From an uncultured Acetatifactor sp. (GTDB lineage: Bacteria; Bacillota; Clostridia; Lachnospirales; Lachnospiraceae), in contig CAJUFI010000019.1 in the NCBI GenBank assembly GCA_910585665.1, positions 3,141-67,140 on the forward strand: a DNA stretch of 64,000 nucleotides, read 5' to 3'. Shown piece after piece: positions 36,593 through 45,750 of the stretch; the stretch's first letter is position 1, and the number at the start of each line of letters is the position of its first letter. The notes under the pieces are model-generated. The model had not been told where the DNA came from. It searched no databases and worked only from the letters and a program-made list of their open reading frames with translations. A program made the translations under genes and the position numbers.

Positions 36593-37723
36593 TCAGGACA
36601 GGTTTCCCAGCAGGAACTTTTGGGACTCTCTGACGGCGTCCGCTGTCCTCTGCTGAACCTTTCCCCAGTCCACGGGCGCGTCGATGTCCTTCCCACCGCC
36701 GTCCTGGCATATTTTGTCCTCCAGTCCGTGGACCTGCAGTATGTTCTGCAGCCTGGCGCTTAGGCTTCTGTGGGCAAAGGCCAGGAACCGCTTCCGGTAG
36801 ATAATGCTGAAGGCGACCGCGTGGAAGGAATTGGTCACCACATACTCCGCATGGTGGATGTAACCCAGGAATTCCGCGGGCCCGGCTGTGACATCCAGTT
36901 CAAAGCCCTGGTCCGCGCCCTGCTGCCCGGCCCGCACCTCGACCACCGGCAACCCTTTCTCTTCGGAGAGTTTCCGGGCGTATTCCGCCATCTTCTCATT
37001 GCCCTCCGTCACATATACCAGGATGTATCCCTTTCGGTCAGGCGCTTTCTCCGCCTCCTGCCAGGCCTCCTTCCCCAGGAAGAAGACCGGATCCAGGACT
37101 GCCTTCACATCCCCCGGATAGAATTTCTTCACATAGGGGATTGCCGTAGCCTCCCGGACGGACAGCGCGTCCACATGGCTCACCAGTTCCGCGAACTTTC
37201 TGTCGTGCCGTTCCTGGATGGACGTTCCGCCGAAGCTCGCCGCATAGGCGACGACTTTTTCCTTCCTTCTGCTCTGAAAAGCGCCGAAATAGGCTTTCCG
37301 CAGGCCGCAGGTGATGTCCGGATTCCAGATCTGGTCGCTTCCCACGATGTAGTACCGGTAGGGCAGCCTCCGCAGCCCCCATGCGGACAATATCTTCCGC
37401 TGTCCCTTTTCCGTCAGATATTCCCGCCGGAACCGGTTCATATTGGCCCGCTGCCGAGAAAACTGCTCCTTCACGCGCATATGCGCCCAGAAGCCGTTCC
37501 ACATGTTGAACAGGCCCCATATGCGGCCCTTCAGTCCCTGAATCGGGGCATAGGGGATCCACCAGTGCCTGCCTGTCATGTAGGGGGGCTCATAGCGCAC
37601 GATTTCCGCCGCTGTCCCGCTGTCCTGCAGGAAGCGCTTCAGGCCGTATGCCTGCAGCATGGCACCGTAGTTGTTGGAGCAGTGGAATGTGATGATTCCC
37701 ACTTCCGCATTTCTTTCACTCAT
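36593..37723 (-). CDS. polysaccharide pyruvyl transferase family protein
   Basis: 376 residues. The N-terminus VGIITFHCSNNYGAMLQAYGL, the GSDQIWN motif and TNSFHAVAF near the C-terminus are diagnostic of the PS_pyruv_trans family, which transfers pyruvate ketals from phosphoenolpyruvate to sugars. It starts one base after the stop of the upstream GT2 gene. It gives the polymer a negative charge. Linkage position is unknown. Confidence 0.92.
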   Translation of the reverse strand: MSERNAEVGIITFHCSNNYGAMLQAYGLKRFLQDSGTAAEIVRYEPPYMTGRHWWIPYAPIQGLKGRIWGLFNMWNGFWAHMRVKEQFSRQRANMNRFRREYLTEKGQRKILSAWGLRRLPYRYYIVGSDQIWNPDITCGLRKAYFGAFQSRRKEKVVAYAASFGGTSIQERHDRKFAELVSHVDALSVREATAIPYVKKFYPGDVKAVLDPVFFLGKEAWQEAEKAPDRKGYILVYVTEGNEKMAEYARKLSEEKGLPVVEVRAGQQGADQGFELDVTAGPAEFLGYIHHAEYVVTNSFHAVAFSIIYRKRFLAFAHRSLSARLQNILQVHGLEDKICQDGGGKDIDAPVDWGKVQQRTADAVRESQKFLLGNLS

Positions 37724-37724
37724 A

Positions 37725-38744
37725 TCACCGGCTCCTTTTGTTCACTAAAATCAAGGCAATTTGATTCAATATAGCATATATCGGGTAGCAGGTAAAGCAG
37801 CAGGCGAACAATACCCTGTCGCTGAAGCAGATTCGCCGGAACAGGGGATGCCGCCTTTCCGCCGCGGCGGTTTTTCGCAGTTCCCGCCGGGCTTTTCCGT
37901 CTTTTGCAGCATCTTTGCTCTTCCGGGCAGCCCAGCTTCTTCGAATCTGATCCACCGCCAGGATTTCCCACCGCATGGCATGCTCCGTATGTCCGCTTTC
38001 ATATTCACTGTCCCGGATTCTTCTTGCGCACGCAAAATACCGCATTTCCCTTGCGGTTCCCGCGGAATTGGTCACGCTCTCCGGATGCTCTCTGTAATAG
38101 TACCATTCCGCCGGGCAATATACGCTCCTTACCTGTCCTCTGACCAGCTGATACAGAAACCAGGTGTCCTCCCCGTTGGTCAGTCCCCTGTCGAACCGCA
38201 GGTCCCCGATGGCCTCCCGCAGAATCAGCTTGCCGCCGATGCCCGAGAGGATGTCCGTATACTTCACATGGAACCATTCCGCTGTCCCGGCCTGGTCCGC
38301 CCTCAGCCATTCTGCCTGGGGAAGGTGATTCCCTGGCGCTCTTGCCGCTTCCCGAAGAACGGCGTCCAGCTGCCCGCTGTCCAGCTTCCGATATCCGCAG
38401 AACGCCAGCTGGGCATGGTTCTCCTCCGCCTGCCGCAGCATTTCCTCCAATAAAAACGGCGGGATGGCGTCATCGCTGTCCAGAAAGAAGACGTACTCTC
38501 CTGCAGCCGCCTCAATCCCCCGGTTCCTGGCGGCGGAGACCCCCTGGTTCTCCTGGCGCAGCATCCGAATCCTTCCGTCCGCCTCCGCCAGCTCCCCGCA
38601 TATGGCCGCCCCTTTGTCCACAGACCCGTCATCCACCACCAGCATCTCCACATCGCGGTATGTCTGATCGGCCACGGACCGCAGGCACTGCCTGATATAA
38701 TTCTCCGCGTTATACATGGGAATAATGACGGATATTTTCTTCAT
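37725..38744 (-). CDS. GT2 family glycosyltransferase
   Basis: 339 residues. ISVIIPMYNAENYIRQC, VDDGSVDKG and LDSDDAI are standard GT2 motifs; RQENQGVSAARNRG follows. The start at 38744 is chosen over a longer frame because AAAGGGG lies 9 bases upstream and the motif begins at once. It appears to head the operon running down to about 31.9 kb. A C-terminal hydrophobic segment (YPIYAILNQIALIL) suggests membrane contact. Confidence 0.9.
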   Translation of the reverse strand: MKKISVIIPMYNAENYIRQCLRSVADQTYRDVEMLVVDDGSVDKGAAICGELAEADGRIRMLRQENQGVSAARNRGIEAAAGEYVFFLDSDDAIPPFLLEEMLRQAEENHAQLAFCGYRKLDSGQLDAVLREAARAPGNHLPQAEWLRADQAGTAEWFHVKYTDILSGIGGKLILREAIGDLRFDRGLTNGEDTWFLYQLVRGQVRSVYCPAEWYYYREHPESVTNSAGTAREMRYFACARRIRDSEYESGHTEHAMRWEILAVDQIRRSWAARKSKDAAKDGKARRELRKTAAAERRHPLFRRICFSDRVLFACCFTCYPIYAILNQIALILVNKRSR

Positions 38745-38881
38745 AGGAGCCCCTTTCCCCGCTCTTCCTACCGGCGCGTCCCCGGAAGCCAACGGCATGA
38801 TAAACGGCATAATAATTTTCAAATAAGGATGGTCATTTCGGACATAATATGTTACAATACCACCCGACACCTTCAACCTCT

Positions 38882-38988
38882 TAGGAATTGTCGGAAAATA
38901 GCTGATACAACTTCTTTAGAGAAAAGCCCGGAAATACAAGGAAAACAGCTTTAAGCTCGTATCAGTTATTTGTAGACATTTCCTTACT
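38882..38988. repeat. dispersed 105-bp foldback element, copy 1
   Basis: It begins TTAGGAATTGTCGGAAAAT and ends GACATTTCCTTA, roughly inverted ends. AAATAGCTGATAC and GTATCAGTTATTT can pair across the element (one G-U). The middle carries AGCCCGGAAATACAAGGAAAAC, shared almost exactly with the copy at 57984-58089. It lies in the gap between two divergent genes. Confidence 0.85.
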
Positions 38989-39013
38989 CAACAACAGCCT
39001 GGAAGCACGCCTT

Positions 39014-40474
39014 ATGAAAAAAGCCAAGATTCTCCTTATCCTGTTCCTGAGCACAGCCATCCCTGTGGTGACAGGGGGCATTTACCGCCTCAAGGACCTG
39101 CGTTTTCCGTACTACGAACCCGCCGTCTACTCGGAATCTGCCCGGGAGCTGGACAATCCCTATATCGGATGGTATCAGCTATACAACTATCTCCTCACCG
39201 CCGACGGCTCCTATGACACATCCGAAATCTCAGAACAGGAATACGGCCCCGGCCTGGTCATGCTGCAGTTCAATCTGCAGAATTTCGCGGATGCCCCTGT
39301 CAGCGAGGCAGGACTCCGGCAGCTGACGGATATCCTGGCCGCCTGGCACTCCACAGGAAGACAGCTGATAGTCCGCTTCCTCTATGACTGGGACGGAAAC
39401 GCCCTGGAACAGGAGCCGGAAAGCCTCTCCCTGATCCTGGAGCATATGTCCCAGACAGCGGAAATCGTCAACCGGCATACCGACTGCATCTATATCCTCC
39501 AGGGCATCTTCGTGGGCTCCTGGGGCGAGATGCACAGTTCCAATTACATGAACGAAGAGGACATGCTCACGCTCGTCCATCATCTGGCGTCTGTCACGAA
39601 TCCTGACATTTTCCTGGCCGTACGCACGCCTGAGCAGTGGCGCACCATCGCCCAGTCCGCCGCCCCCCTGTCCGCGTCAGAAGCCTTTGACGGCTCTCTG
39701 GCGGCAAGGCTCAGCCTTTTCAACGATGGCTTCATGGGCTCCGAGACAGACCTTGGCACCTACGCTGAGGCCGATGCCTCTTTCCCCCTGTCAGGCTTCG
39801 GGAAACGCTTCCGTCAGGCGGAGCTCCTTTTCCAGGAGGAACTGTGCCTCTATGTGCCCAACGGCGGAGAAGTGGTCATCGACAATCCCTACAACGATTT
39901 TCCAGCCGCCGTACAGGATCTGGCACGCGCCCATGTCTCTTACCTGAACAGCACCTATGACAGGGACGTGCTCTCCAAATGGAGGGAGAGCGTCTACCAT
40001 GGAGAACCTTTGTTCGACGGCATGGACGGCTATGACTACATCTCCAGGCATCTGGGATACCGCTATGTCCTCCGCGCCTCGGACTTCTCATTCTCGCTGC
40101 CCCGGGCGGAGACGGCGTCCCTGTCCCTGGTTCTGGAGAATGTGGGGTTTTCCGGCAGTTATCGGTCCTTCGATGTCTCCCTGACCCTGAAACGGACCGA
40201 AAGCAGCCGAAAATATGTCCTTCCAATCCAGACCGACACCCGCTTCTGGAATCCCGGATCCGAAATTTTGCTGGAGACATCCTTTGATATCCAGAAGCTG
40301 ACCGCAGGAACCTACGAGATCTTCCTGAACATCAGCGATCCTGTCTCCGGCTTTCCCGTCCTTCCGGCAAACGAGGAGGCAGATGCCGCGAAGGGCTGCC
40401 CTGTGGGTTCCCTAACCATCCGGAAATTCCCCCAGTGGGACTCTATCACCAGCGCCCTGATTGGCAAAAAATAG
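39014..40474 (+). CDS. DUF4832 protein, membrane-anchored, glycosidase-like
   Basis: 486 residues, with a signal-anchor at 4-22. The motifs LQGIFVGSWGEMH, AVRTPEQWR, LFNDGFMGSETDLGT and VPNGGE are shared with the product of the gene on the opposite strand at 40412-41719. The family is predicted to have a TIM-barrel glycoside-hydrolase-like fold; the Glu residues in GSWGEMH and NGGE are candidate acids. A beta-sandwich C-terminal domain follows. It is the only plus-strand gene in the locus and overlaps its paralogue tail-to-tail by 63 bases. Activity on the Pel-type polymer is inferred. Confidence 0.8.
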   Translation: MKKAKILLILFLSTAIPVVTGGIYRLKDLRFPYYEPAVYSESARELDNPYIGWYQLYNYLLTADGSYDTSEISEQEYGPGLVMLQFNLQNFADAPVSEAGLRQLTDILAAWHSTGRQLIVRFLYDWDGNALEQEPESLSLILEHMSQTAEIVNRHTDCIYILQGIFVGSWGEMHSSNYMNEEDMLTLVHHLASVTNPDIFLAVRTPEQWRTIAQSAAPLSASEAFDGSLAARLSLFNDGFMGSETDLGTYAEADASFPLSGFGKRFRQAELLFQEELCLYVPNGGEVVIDNPYNDFPAAVQDLARAHVSYLNSTYDRDVLSKWRESVYHGEPLFDGMDGYDYISRHLGYRYVLRASDFSFSLPRAETASLSLVLENVGFSGSYRSFDVSLTLKRTESSRKYVLPIQTDTRFWNPGSEILLETSFDIQKLTAGTYEIFLNISDPVSGFPVLPANEEADAAKGCPVGSLTIRKFPQWDSITSALIGKK

Positions 40475-41719
40475 AATCCGCCCGTCCGACTTCCGTTTCA
40501 GCTGCAGATAGATTCTGCTGCCCGCCCTCCATCCCTCCCGTGGGAGGGCGGCGGTCAGCACGGTCCTCTCCCCGCTCTTCCAATCCCTGGGATCCGTGTC
40601 CAGGCGCTTATAGCTGAACTTGCCGGGCTCCTCTTCCGTCACCAGGAAGCATTCCGCCTCCTGGCACAGATTCCCGAATCCGCAGTTCTTTACGGCAATC
40701 TGCAGTTCCTGTTTCTTTTCCGTCACTTCCACAACGGTAAAGCGATATCCCAGTCGGCGGCCGATGTACTCATATCCGCTGAGCCCCTGCCAGCAGCCCG
40801 GCTCCTCCACCGTTTCGTTTCTCCAATGATCCAGCTGTTGCGGATGGTAGATGCTGTTCAAATAGCAGACATGCATCTCCTCCAGATCCTCCGCCGCCTG
40901 CCGGTAGCCTTTGAGCGGCTCGCCGGACAGAATCTCGCCGCCGTTGGGGACAGAATCCAGGTAGCGGCTCTGCCATTCCAGCTCCTCCCCGCGGCTCCAG
41001 CTGCCGGTCTCTCCCGCCTCCGCCCTGGCCAGGACCCCATATGTCCCCAGGTCCGTGTCCGAGCCGAAGATGCCGTCATTGAACAGGGCCAGCTGCTCCT
41101 CCACATCCGCCCTCGTCTCCGGACTGGCTGTCACCCTGCGCCATTGGGCGGGGGTGCGCACCGCCAGGAAGCATCTCCCCTCCGTGACCCGGTGCAGGGT
41201 GCCGATCAACTCGCACAGGGACGCGTCATCCAGGAACTTAGAGCCGTGCATCTCGCCCCAGTTCCCCACGAACACCCCCTGCAGCACCAAAATGTCCTCC
41301 ATGTATGGCCGGATGGCTCCGCCCACCTGCTCCATATGCCGTTTCACCATGCCCAGGGTCAGCGGCTCCCTCTCCATGCCCTTCCCCTCGATGTCATAGG
41401 CGAACCGCAGCAACAGCTGCTTGCGGTTTTTATGGAAAAAATCCAGAATCAGCCTGACATGGGCCAGCGCCTCCTCCGAAAGCGGCGAGACCCGGAAGGC
41501 TCCGATATCAATCAGCGCCAGGGCAAGCTGTTCCTCTTGGCAGCTTTCGTCCATCCAGGCTTCCTCCTCCACAGGCCTTCCGTCCCCAGGGGGCTGCGCC
41601 TGGAATGTGTAGACATGGTACCAGCCGCAGCCTGGATTCTGCAGCTTGTCGCTGCTCTCCTTCAACGCCGCGCTTTGGAATCCCGGCTGCTTTCCCGCTT
41701 TTTTAAATCTTATCAACAC
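40412..41719 (-). CDS. DUF4832 protein, second copy without a signal peptide
   Basis: 435 residues, related to the plus-strand gene product (LQGVFVGNWGEMHG, AVRTPAQWR, LFNDGIFGSDTDLGT, VPNGGE). It lacks a hydrophobic N-terminus, so it should remain in the cytoplasm unless the true start differs. The start is GTG at 41719, which overlaps the GT2 stop by 17 bases; a TTG one codon later is also possible. GGAGGT is 12 bases upstream. It appears to be the last gene of the pel operon. A glycosidase or sugar-binding role is inferred. Confidence 0.8.
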   Translation of the reverse strand: MLIRFKKAGKQPGFQSAALKESSDKLQNPGCGWYHVYTFQAQPPGDGRPVEEEAWMDESCQEEQLALALIDIGAFRVSPLSEEALAHVRLILDFFHKNRKQLLLRFAYDIEGKGMEREPLTLGMVKRHMEQVGGAIRPYMEDILVLQGVFVGNWGEMHGSKFLDDASLCELIGTLHRVTEGRCFLAVRTPAQWRRVTASPETRADVEEQLALFNDGIFGSDTDLGTYGVLARAEAGETGSWSRGEELEWQSRYLDSVPNGGEILSGEPLKGYRQAAEDLEEMHVCYLNSIYHPQQLDHWRNETVEEPGCWQGLSGYEYIGRRLGYRFTVVEVTEKKQELQIAVKNCGFGNLCQEAECFLVTEEEPGKFSYKRLDTDPRDWKSGERTVLTAALPREGWRAGSRIYLQLKRKSDGRILFFANQGAGDRVPLGEFPDG

Positions 41720-42479
41720 TCTTCAACCCCACCTCCACATCCATTTTCAGGAATTTCACGCGAAATATGATGATGATGGTACTGTACATGACGCGGAGCA
41801 TATACCAGAAGGGCTTCAGGCCGGAGTGCATGCTCTTCCCGGCCGTCCTGGCATGCATCACCGCCGGAATCTCCACCACCTTGAACCTGATCAGCAGCAT
41901 CAGCACCAGCATGTTCGCGTCCGGGTACTTGTCATCGAAATGGTTGTACTTGGAATAGTACAGGAAGGCTTTTCGGCTCAGCCCCTGGAGGCCCGTGGTG
42001 GGATCCGAAATCTTTTCCTTCGTGACTATGCTGATCATGCCCCGGAACAGGGAATATACTACCTTTTTGGGCCATGAGACCGGAAAATCGGAGCTGTCCT
42101 TCCGGAACCTGGCCCCCAGTACGATGTCCGGATACCGCCCCTCTTCGTCCGCTTCCTTCAGCTTGTTGTAGATCATGGGGATATTGCACACATCGTGCTG
42201 GCCGTCACCGTCCATCTGGATGACATATTTGTATCCGCGCCTGACCGCGTATTTGTATCCGGTCTGCAGCGCACATCCGTATCCCATGTTGAACAGCTGG
42301 GATATCATGGGATACTGCATCTCCTTCACGATCCAGTTGGTGGAATCCGTGGACGCATCGTTAATGACAAGGATATCCGCCACCTCGGACAGCCCCAGAC
42401 CTTCCACCTGCGTCAGCACGTTTCGAATGTTCTGCCCTTCATTATAGGCAGGTATGATAATCAAAAGCTCTTTCTTCAT
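41703..42479 (-). CDS. GT2 family, polyprenyl-phosphate glycosyltransferase-like
   Basis: 258 residues. LLIIIPAYNEGQNI, INDASTDST and MDGDGQHD place it in the DPM1/GtrB-type GT2 group, which makes polyprenyl-phosphate sugars on the inner face of the membrane. Such enzymes often pair with a DUF2304 membrane protein and a GT-C transferase, both of which occur in this operon. There are no C-terminal membrane helices, so membrane attachment probably needs a partner. It overlaps the DUF4832 gene by 17 bases. Confidence 0.88.
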   Translation of the reverse strand: MKKELLIIIPAYNEGQNIRNVLTQVEGLGLSEVADILVINDASTDSTNWIVKEMQYPMISQLFNMGYGCALQTGYKYAVRRGYKYVIQMDGDGQHDVCNIPMIYNKLKEADEEGRYPDIVLGARFRKDSSDFPVSWPKKVVYSLFRGMISIVTKEKISDPTTGLQGLSRKAFLYYSKYNHFDDKYPDANMLVLMLLIRFKVVEIPAVMHARTAGKSMHSGLKPFWYMLRVMYSTIIIIFRVKFLKMDVEVGLKSVDKI

Positions 42480-42515
42480 ATAATTAGTCCCGCGTTCGCC
42501 CCATGCCGCACACTG

Positions 42516-43802
42516 TCACAGAAGCTCCAGCAGTTTCTGCAGTTCCTGCTCCTGGGCCATGTTTTTCCTTTCTGCTGCTTTTCCCAGCTTTTTTCTCTTC
42601 TCCTCATCCCCAAGCAACGCTTCGATACTGTCCGCGATTCCCTCCGGCGTCAGCTGGCAGAAGATGCCGTCCACGCCCTCCTCAATCTGCTCCCGGTTGC
42701 CGTTGCAGTCGGAGGCGATGACGGCGCATCCCAGCGTCTGGGCTTCCTGGATGGCGATGCTCTTGCCCTCAAATCTGGTGGCATGTACGTAAATGTCCGC
42801 CTGGACGTAATAGGGATAAGGGTTCTCCACGGCTCCCAGAAGCACGAAATCCTCCTTCAGCCCCAGGGCAGCTATCTTCTTCTCCAGCGCCCCCCGCTGG
42901 TCGCCGTCGCCCAGAACGTACCATCTCGCCTGGCAGCCCCTTTCCTTCAGAATCTTCATGGCGTCTATGGCTATGTCCGTGGCTTTCTGGTAAGTCAGCC
43001 TCCCCACGGTCAGCAAGCGCTTCCCTTCATATCCATCGGAACCGCCTTCCATTCCGTTGGAACCGCCTTCCATTCCGTTGGAACCGCCCTCCATTCCGTT
43101 GGAACCGCCCTCCATTCCATAGAAACCGCCCCCTCTTTCCCTGCTCCGGCGGCGGATGCCCTCCTGATCCACCAGATTATGGAACACCCCCGTCTTGTCC
43201 GCGTATTCCGGATAGACCGCCAGGAAATGCTCCCTTACCTCCCGGGAAACCGCGAAAATCTTCTCGAAGCTGTCCCAGCAGTTTTGGTCCATTTCCCTCG
43301 TGTACCCCGCGCTCTCATAATCGATATGGATGAAGGCGCATTTCCTGGCCGCCCGCACATGCTCCGCCACATAATAGGCGGACGCTCCCTCCAGCCACGC
43401 CACCGCCAGGTCGAATTCCTCTTCAAAGCGCAGACTTCCGTCCGAAAGCATCCTCCACAGCAGCTTATCCGTCTGCAGCTTGCCTCTCCCTCTCATGGAG
43501 GTCAGGTTCCTGACGATATTCCGGATTTTTTTAACCAGTCCGCCGTTCCGGAAGAAAGCCTTGCAGACCGTTTTCATCATCCTCCGCTTCCCCTTTCGGG
43601 ACAGCACAGAATGCTCATCGAAGCTTGGGTTCCTCAGCCTGACATAGGCGGGCAGCTTCCCCGCCATCTCCCCCTGCCCCATGATGACGTACAGAGAGAT
43701 ATCGTATTCCGGGCTGTCCAGAAATTTCAGCAGCTCCAGCAGCGCCGTCTCCGCCCCCGCCCGGCCCAGGGTATTAATCACGAACAGAATCTTTTTTCGC
43801 AT
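42516..43802 (-). CDS. GT4 family glycosyltransferase with repeat-expanded hinge
   Basis: 428 residues of GT-B fold. The N-domain begins KKILFVINTLGRAGAETALLEL and the C-domain contains VGRLTYQKATDIAIDA and FEGKSIAIQEAQTLGCAVIAS (E..E motif). Between the domains, at about residues 215-250, are near-identical NGMEGGS heptads encoded by 21-base repeats (43034-43130). The ATG at 43802 follows AGGAGG closely and overlaps the DUF2304 gene by 29 bases. It probably adds a sugar to a lipid-linked or polymer acceptor. Confidence 0.88.
   Translation of the reverse strand: MRKKILFVINTLGRAGAETALLELLKFLDSPEYDISLYVIMGQGEMAGKLPAYVRLRNPSFDEHSVLSRKGKRRMMKTVCKAFFRNGGLVKKIRNIVRNLTSMRGRGKLQTDKLLWRMLSDGSLRFEEEFDLAVAWLEGASAYYVAEHVRAARKCAFIHIDYESAGYTREMDQNCWDSFEKIFAVSREVREHFLAVYPEYADKTGVFHNLVDQEGIRRRSRERGGGFYGMEGGSNGMEGGSNGMEGGSNGMEGGSDGYEGKRLLTVGRLTYQKATDIAIDAMKILKERGCQARWYVLGDGDQRGALEKKIAALGLKEDFVLLGAVENPYPYYVQADIYVHATRFEGKSIAIQEAQTLGCAVIASDCNGNREQIEEGVDGIFCQLTPEGIADSIEALLGDEEKRKKLGKAAERKNMAQEQELQKLLELL
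43034..43130. repeat. 21-bp tandem repeat within the GT4 gene
   Basis: About four and a half units of CCATTCCGTTGGAACCGCC(C/T)T encode a Gly/Asn/Met-rich hinge. The frame is kept because the unit length is a multiple of three. Confidence 0.9.
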
Positions 43803-44178
43803 ATGCCTCCTCTTGCTCCCTGACCAGTTCCTCAAGCTCAAGCATCATGCGCTCGCTCTCCCGGTTCAGCAGGGACACCTGCATGGCCAGCTCCCTGTTC
43901 TTTAAGTTCAGCTGTGAGATCACCAGGCTTTCCTGCACCTCCGTGAACAATATCAGAGCGCCCACGCAGAAAAAAGCAAGTCCCGTCCCTGGCGCCATCA
44001 TAGCCGTCCATTCCGACAATACGGGAATGGCGCCTACCAGAATCATCACGATTCCAAGCAGCCCCCAGATCACGGCGTAATTGACCGCCAGCTTCTTGAT
44101 GGAATGTGTCCAGAATCCGAACACGATAAGTATGATCCCCGCTGCGATCAACCCGATTCTAATGATAGTACCGTCCAT
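43774..44178 (-). CDS. DUF2304 family small membrane protein
   Basis: 134 residues: three hydrophobic segments (about 5-20, 30-50, 62-80) followed by a helical coiled-coil-like tail (residues 82-134). This is the DUF2304 layout. Members accompany GT2 polyprenyl-phosphate transferases and may anchor them or flip their product. The ATG at 44178 has AAGGAGG 9 bases upstream; a longer frame extends further. It overlaps the start of the GT4 gene by 29 bases, so translation is coupled. Confidence 0.8.
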   Translation of the reverse strand: MDGTIIRIGLIAAGIILIVFGFWTHSIKKLAVNYAVIWGLLGIVMILVGAIPVLSEWTAMMAPGTGLAFFCVGALILFTEVQESLVISQLNLKNRELAMQVSLLNRESERMMLELEELVREQEEAYAKKDSVRD

Positions 44179-44245
44179 TTCCTCTTCCTCCTTCCGGCTT
44201 CCCTCTCCCCTGCCGGTTCCCATTCCCCGCAGAGGCCCTCTGTCC

Positions 44246-45718
44246 TTACTTCGCTGTCTGGATTTCCGCGGCTGCCTGTTCGGCCTTGGAATACACTTTG
44301 GCCGGCGGCTGGGTGCCCATGCCTGGCTTCAGCAGGGAGCCTACGCAGAATATATGAGCATCCAGGTTCCTCTCCATGAAGCGCAGCCTGAAGTAGGCAA
44401 ATGTCCAGCCGCAGAACGCCCCGGCCACCACGCCGGAGCCGTACCACAGTTCCGGCAGATGGGTGGCCACGATGCTGCCCAGGAAAGTCACCAGGCAGAA
44501 AATCAGCGACGTCACCATGGCCCCTGTCAGATCGTTGAAATAATACAGGAAAATGATTTCCGAGTACATCAAAAACAAGATGAAATACCCTGCCACCAGG
44601 CAAGGATAGATCCGCATCGTCAGGCTGGAGATGCCGAACCTGGGCAGGAACACCACCGCCAGCAGATAGACCACGGACGTTATGATGAACTGAATCCGCA
44701 CCAGGTTCATCAGCTCCGCGGAAAGCTGGCGGAACATCTCCTTCTTGGCGCTGTCGATATCGGCTCCCTTGCCTCCGATCACAGACTCAGAGTAGGCCTT
44801 ATATTTGTCATGGAAATGCATCTCCACCCTGGAGATAAAGATGATCGTAGTGGAGATATTGGTGAACATGGCCAGGCATGTAGCCATGTCGTAGGGCTGG
44901 TTGCAGACGAAGGTCTTCACCACCACCAGCTTCATATCCGTATTCCAGAAAACGAAATTATGTATGTACAGCCCCAGGATGTAGAAGAAATTCGCCACCA
45001 CCAGCTTCCAGTACTTCCCGAAATACCGGAGCACTGATTGATAGCGGTTGCTGTTCTTGACGAAATACCGTTTTATGATTGCCAGCTCCAGGAACGCCGT
45101 GAGGAAGAACCCCGTCATCAGCGCGAAGAGCATGCTCTCCCTGATGCCCCAGCCCATGATGAACCGCAGGAACAGGGAGAACAGGAACGCCCACAGCATC
45201 CCGATCAGGAAGAACAGCGATATCTTTGTATAATCCTTTGAGATGGACAGATAAATCATCGAATAGAACACCAGCACCAGCCCGATGTACCCGCAGTACC
45301 CGGTAAATGTGTAGAAGACGTCCACCTTGCCCACAAAATGCTCCCACAGGCAGAAGGGAATCCCCAGAAGGCTGCTCAGGGAAATGTTCAGGAACAGCCC
45401 GAAGAAGAAACAGGGCCTGATATCCTCATATCGCTCCTCGTATATCACATCCGACATGTACTTGGAGAGCACAGAGTTGAAAGGGGCGGCGGTCAGCAGG
45501 GCAAAAATGAAGATATAGAGCACCGAACAGGAAAAAAGCTCCCTCTCCACGAAGCCCAGCTGATCGAAGCCCAGAAAATATCCCATCAGCAGAATGTTCA
45601 GGATGACCACCAGCATGGGAGTCACCGTGGACATGGAACTGTACGCAAACCCGGCAAGATGCGTGGTGAGCGTATTTTTCTCAAAAATATTGTTCAACTT
45701 AATGCCTATGCCTGCCAT
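44246..45718 (-). CDS. pelG: PelG-like polysaccharide flippase
   Basis: 490 residues with about 12 membrane helices. It starts MAGIGIKLNNIFEKNTLTTH, very like PelG (the PelG N-terminus is rather constant), and belongs to the MOP/Wzx-like exporter superfamily. In Pseudomonas and Bacillus PelG works with PelD and PelE in the inner membrane to export the polymer. It follows pelF by 32 bases on the same strand. The gene order FG matches known Pel loci. Confidence 0.88.
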   Translation of the reverse strand: MAGIGIKLNNIFEKNTLTTHLAGFAYSSMSTVTPMLVVILNILLMGYFLGFDQLGFVERELFSCSVLYIFIFALLTAAPFNSVLSKYMSDVIYEERYEDIRPCFFFGLFLNISLSSLLGIPFCLWEHFVGKVDVFYTFTGYCGYIGLVLVFYSMIYLSISKDYTKISLFFLIGMLWAFLFSLFLRFIMGWGIRESMLFALMTGFFLTAFLELAIIKRYFVKNSNRYQSVLRYFGKYWKLVVANFFYILGLYIHNFVFWNTDMKLVVVKTFVCNQPYDMATCLAMFTNISTTIIFISRVEMHFHDKYKAYSESVIGGKGADIDSAKKEMFRQLSAELMNLVRIQFIITSVVYLLAVVFLPRFGISSLTMRIYPCLVAGYFILFLMYSEIIFLYYFNDLTGAMVTSLIFCLVTFLGSIVATHLPELWYGSGVVAGAFCGWTFAYFRLRFMERNLDAHIFCVGSLLKPGMGTQPPAKVYSKAEQAAAEIQTAK

Positions 45719-45750
45719 CTGTCTCGTCCTTTCTGTCTCTCATGTTCCTC

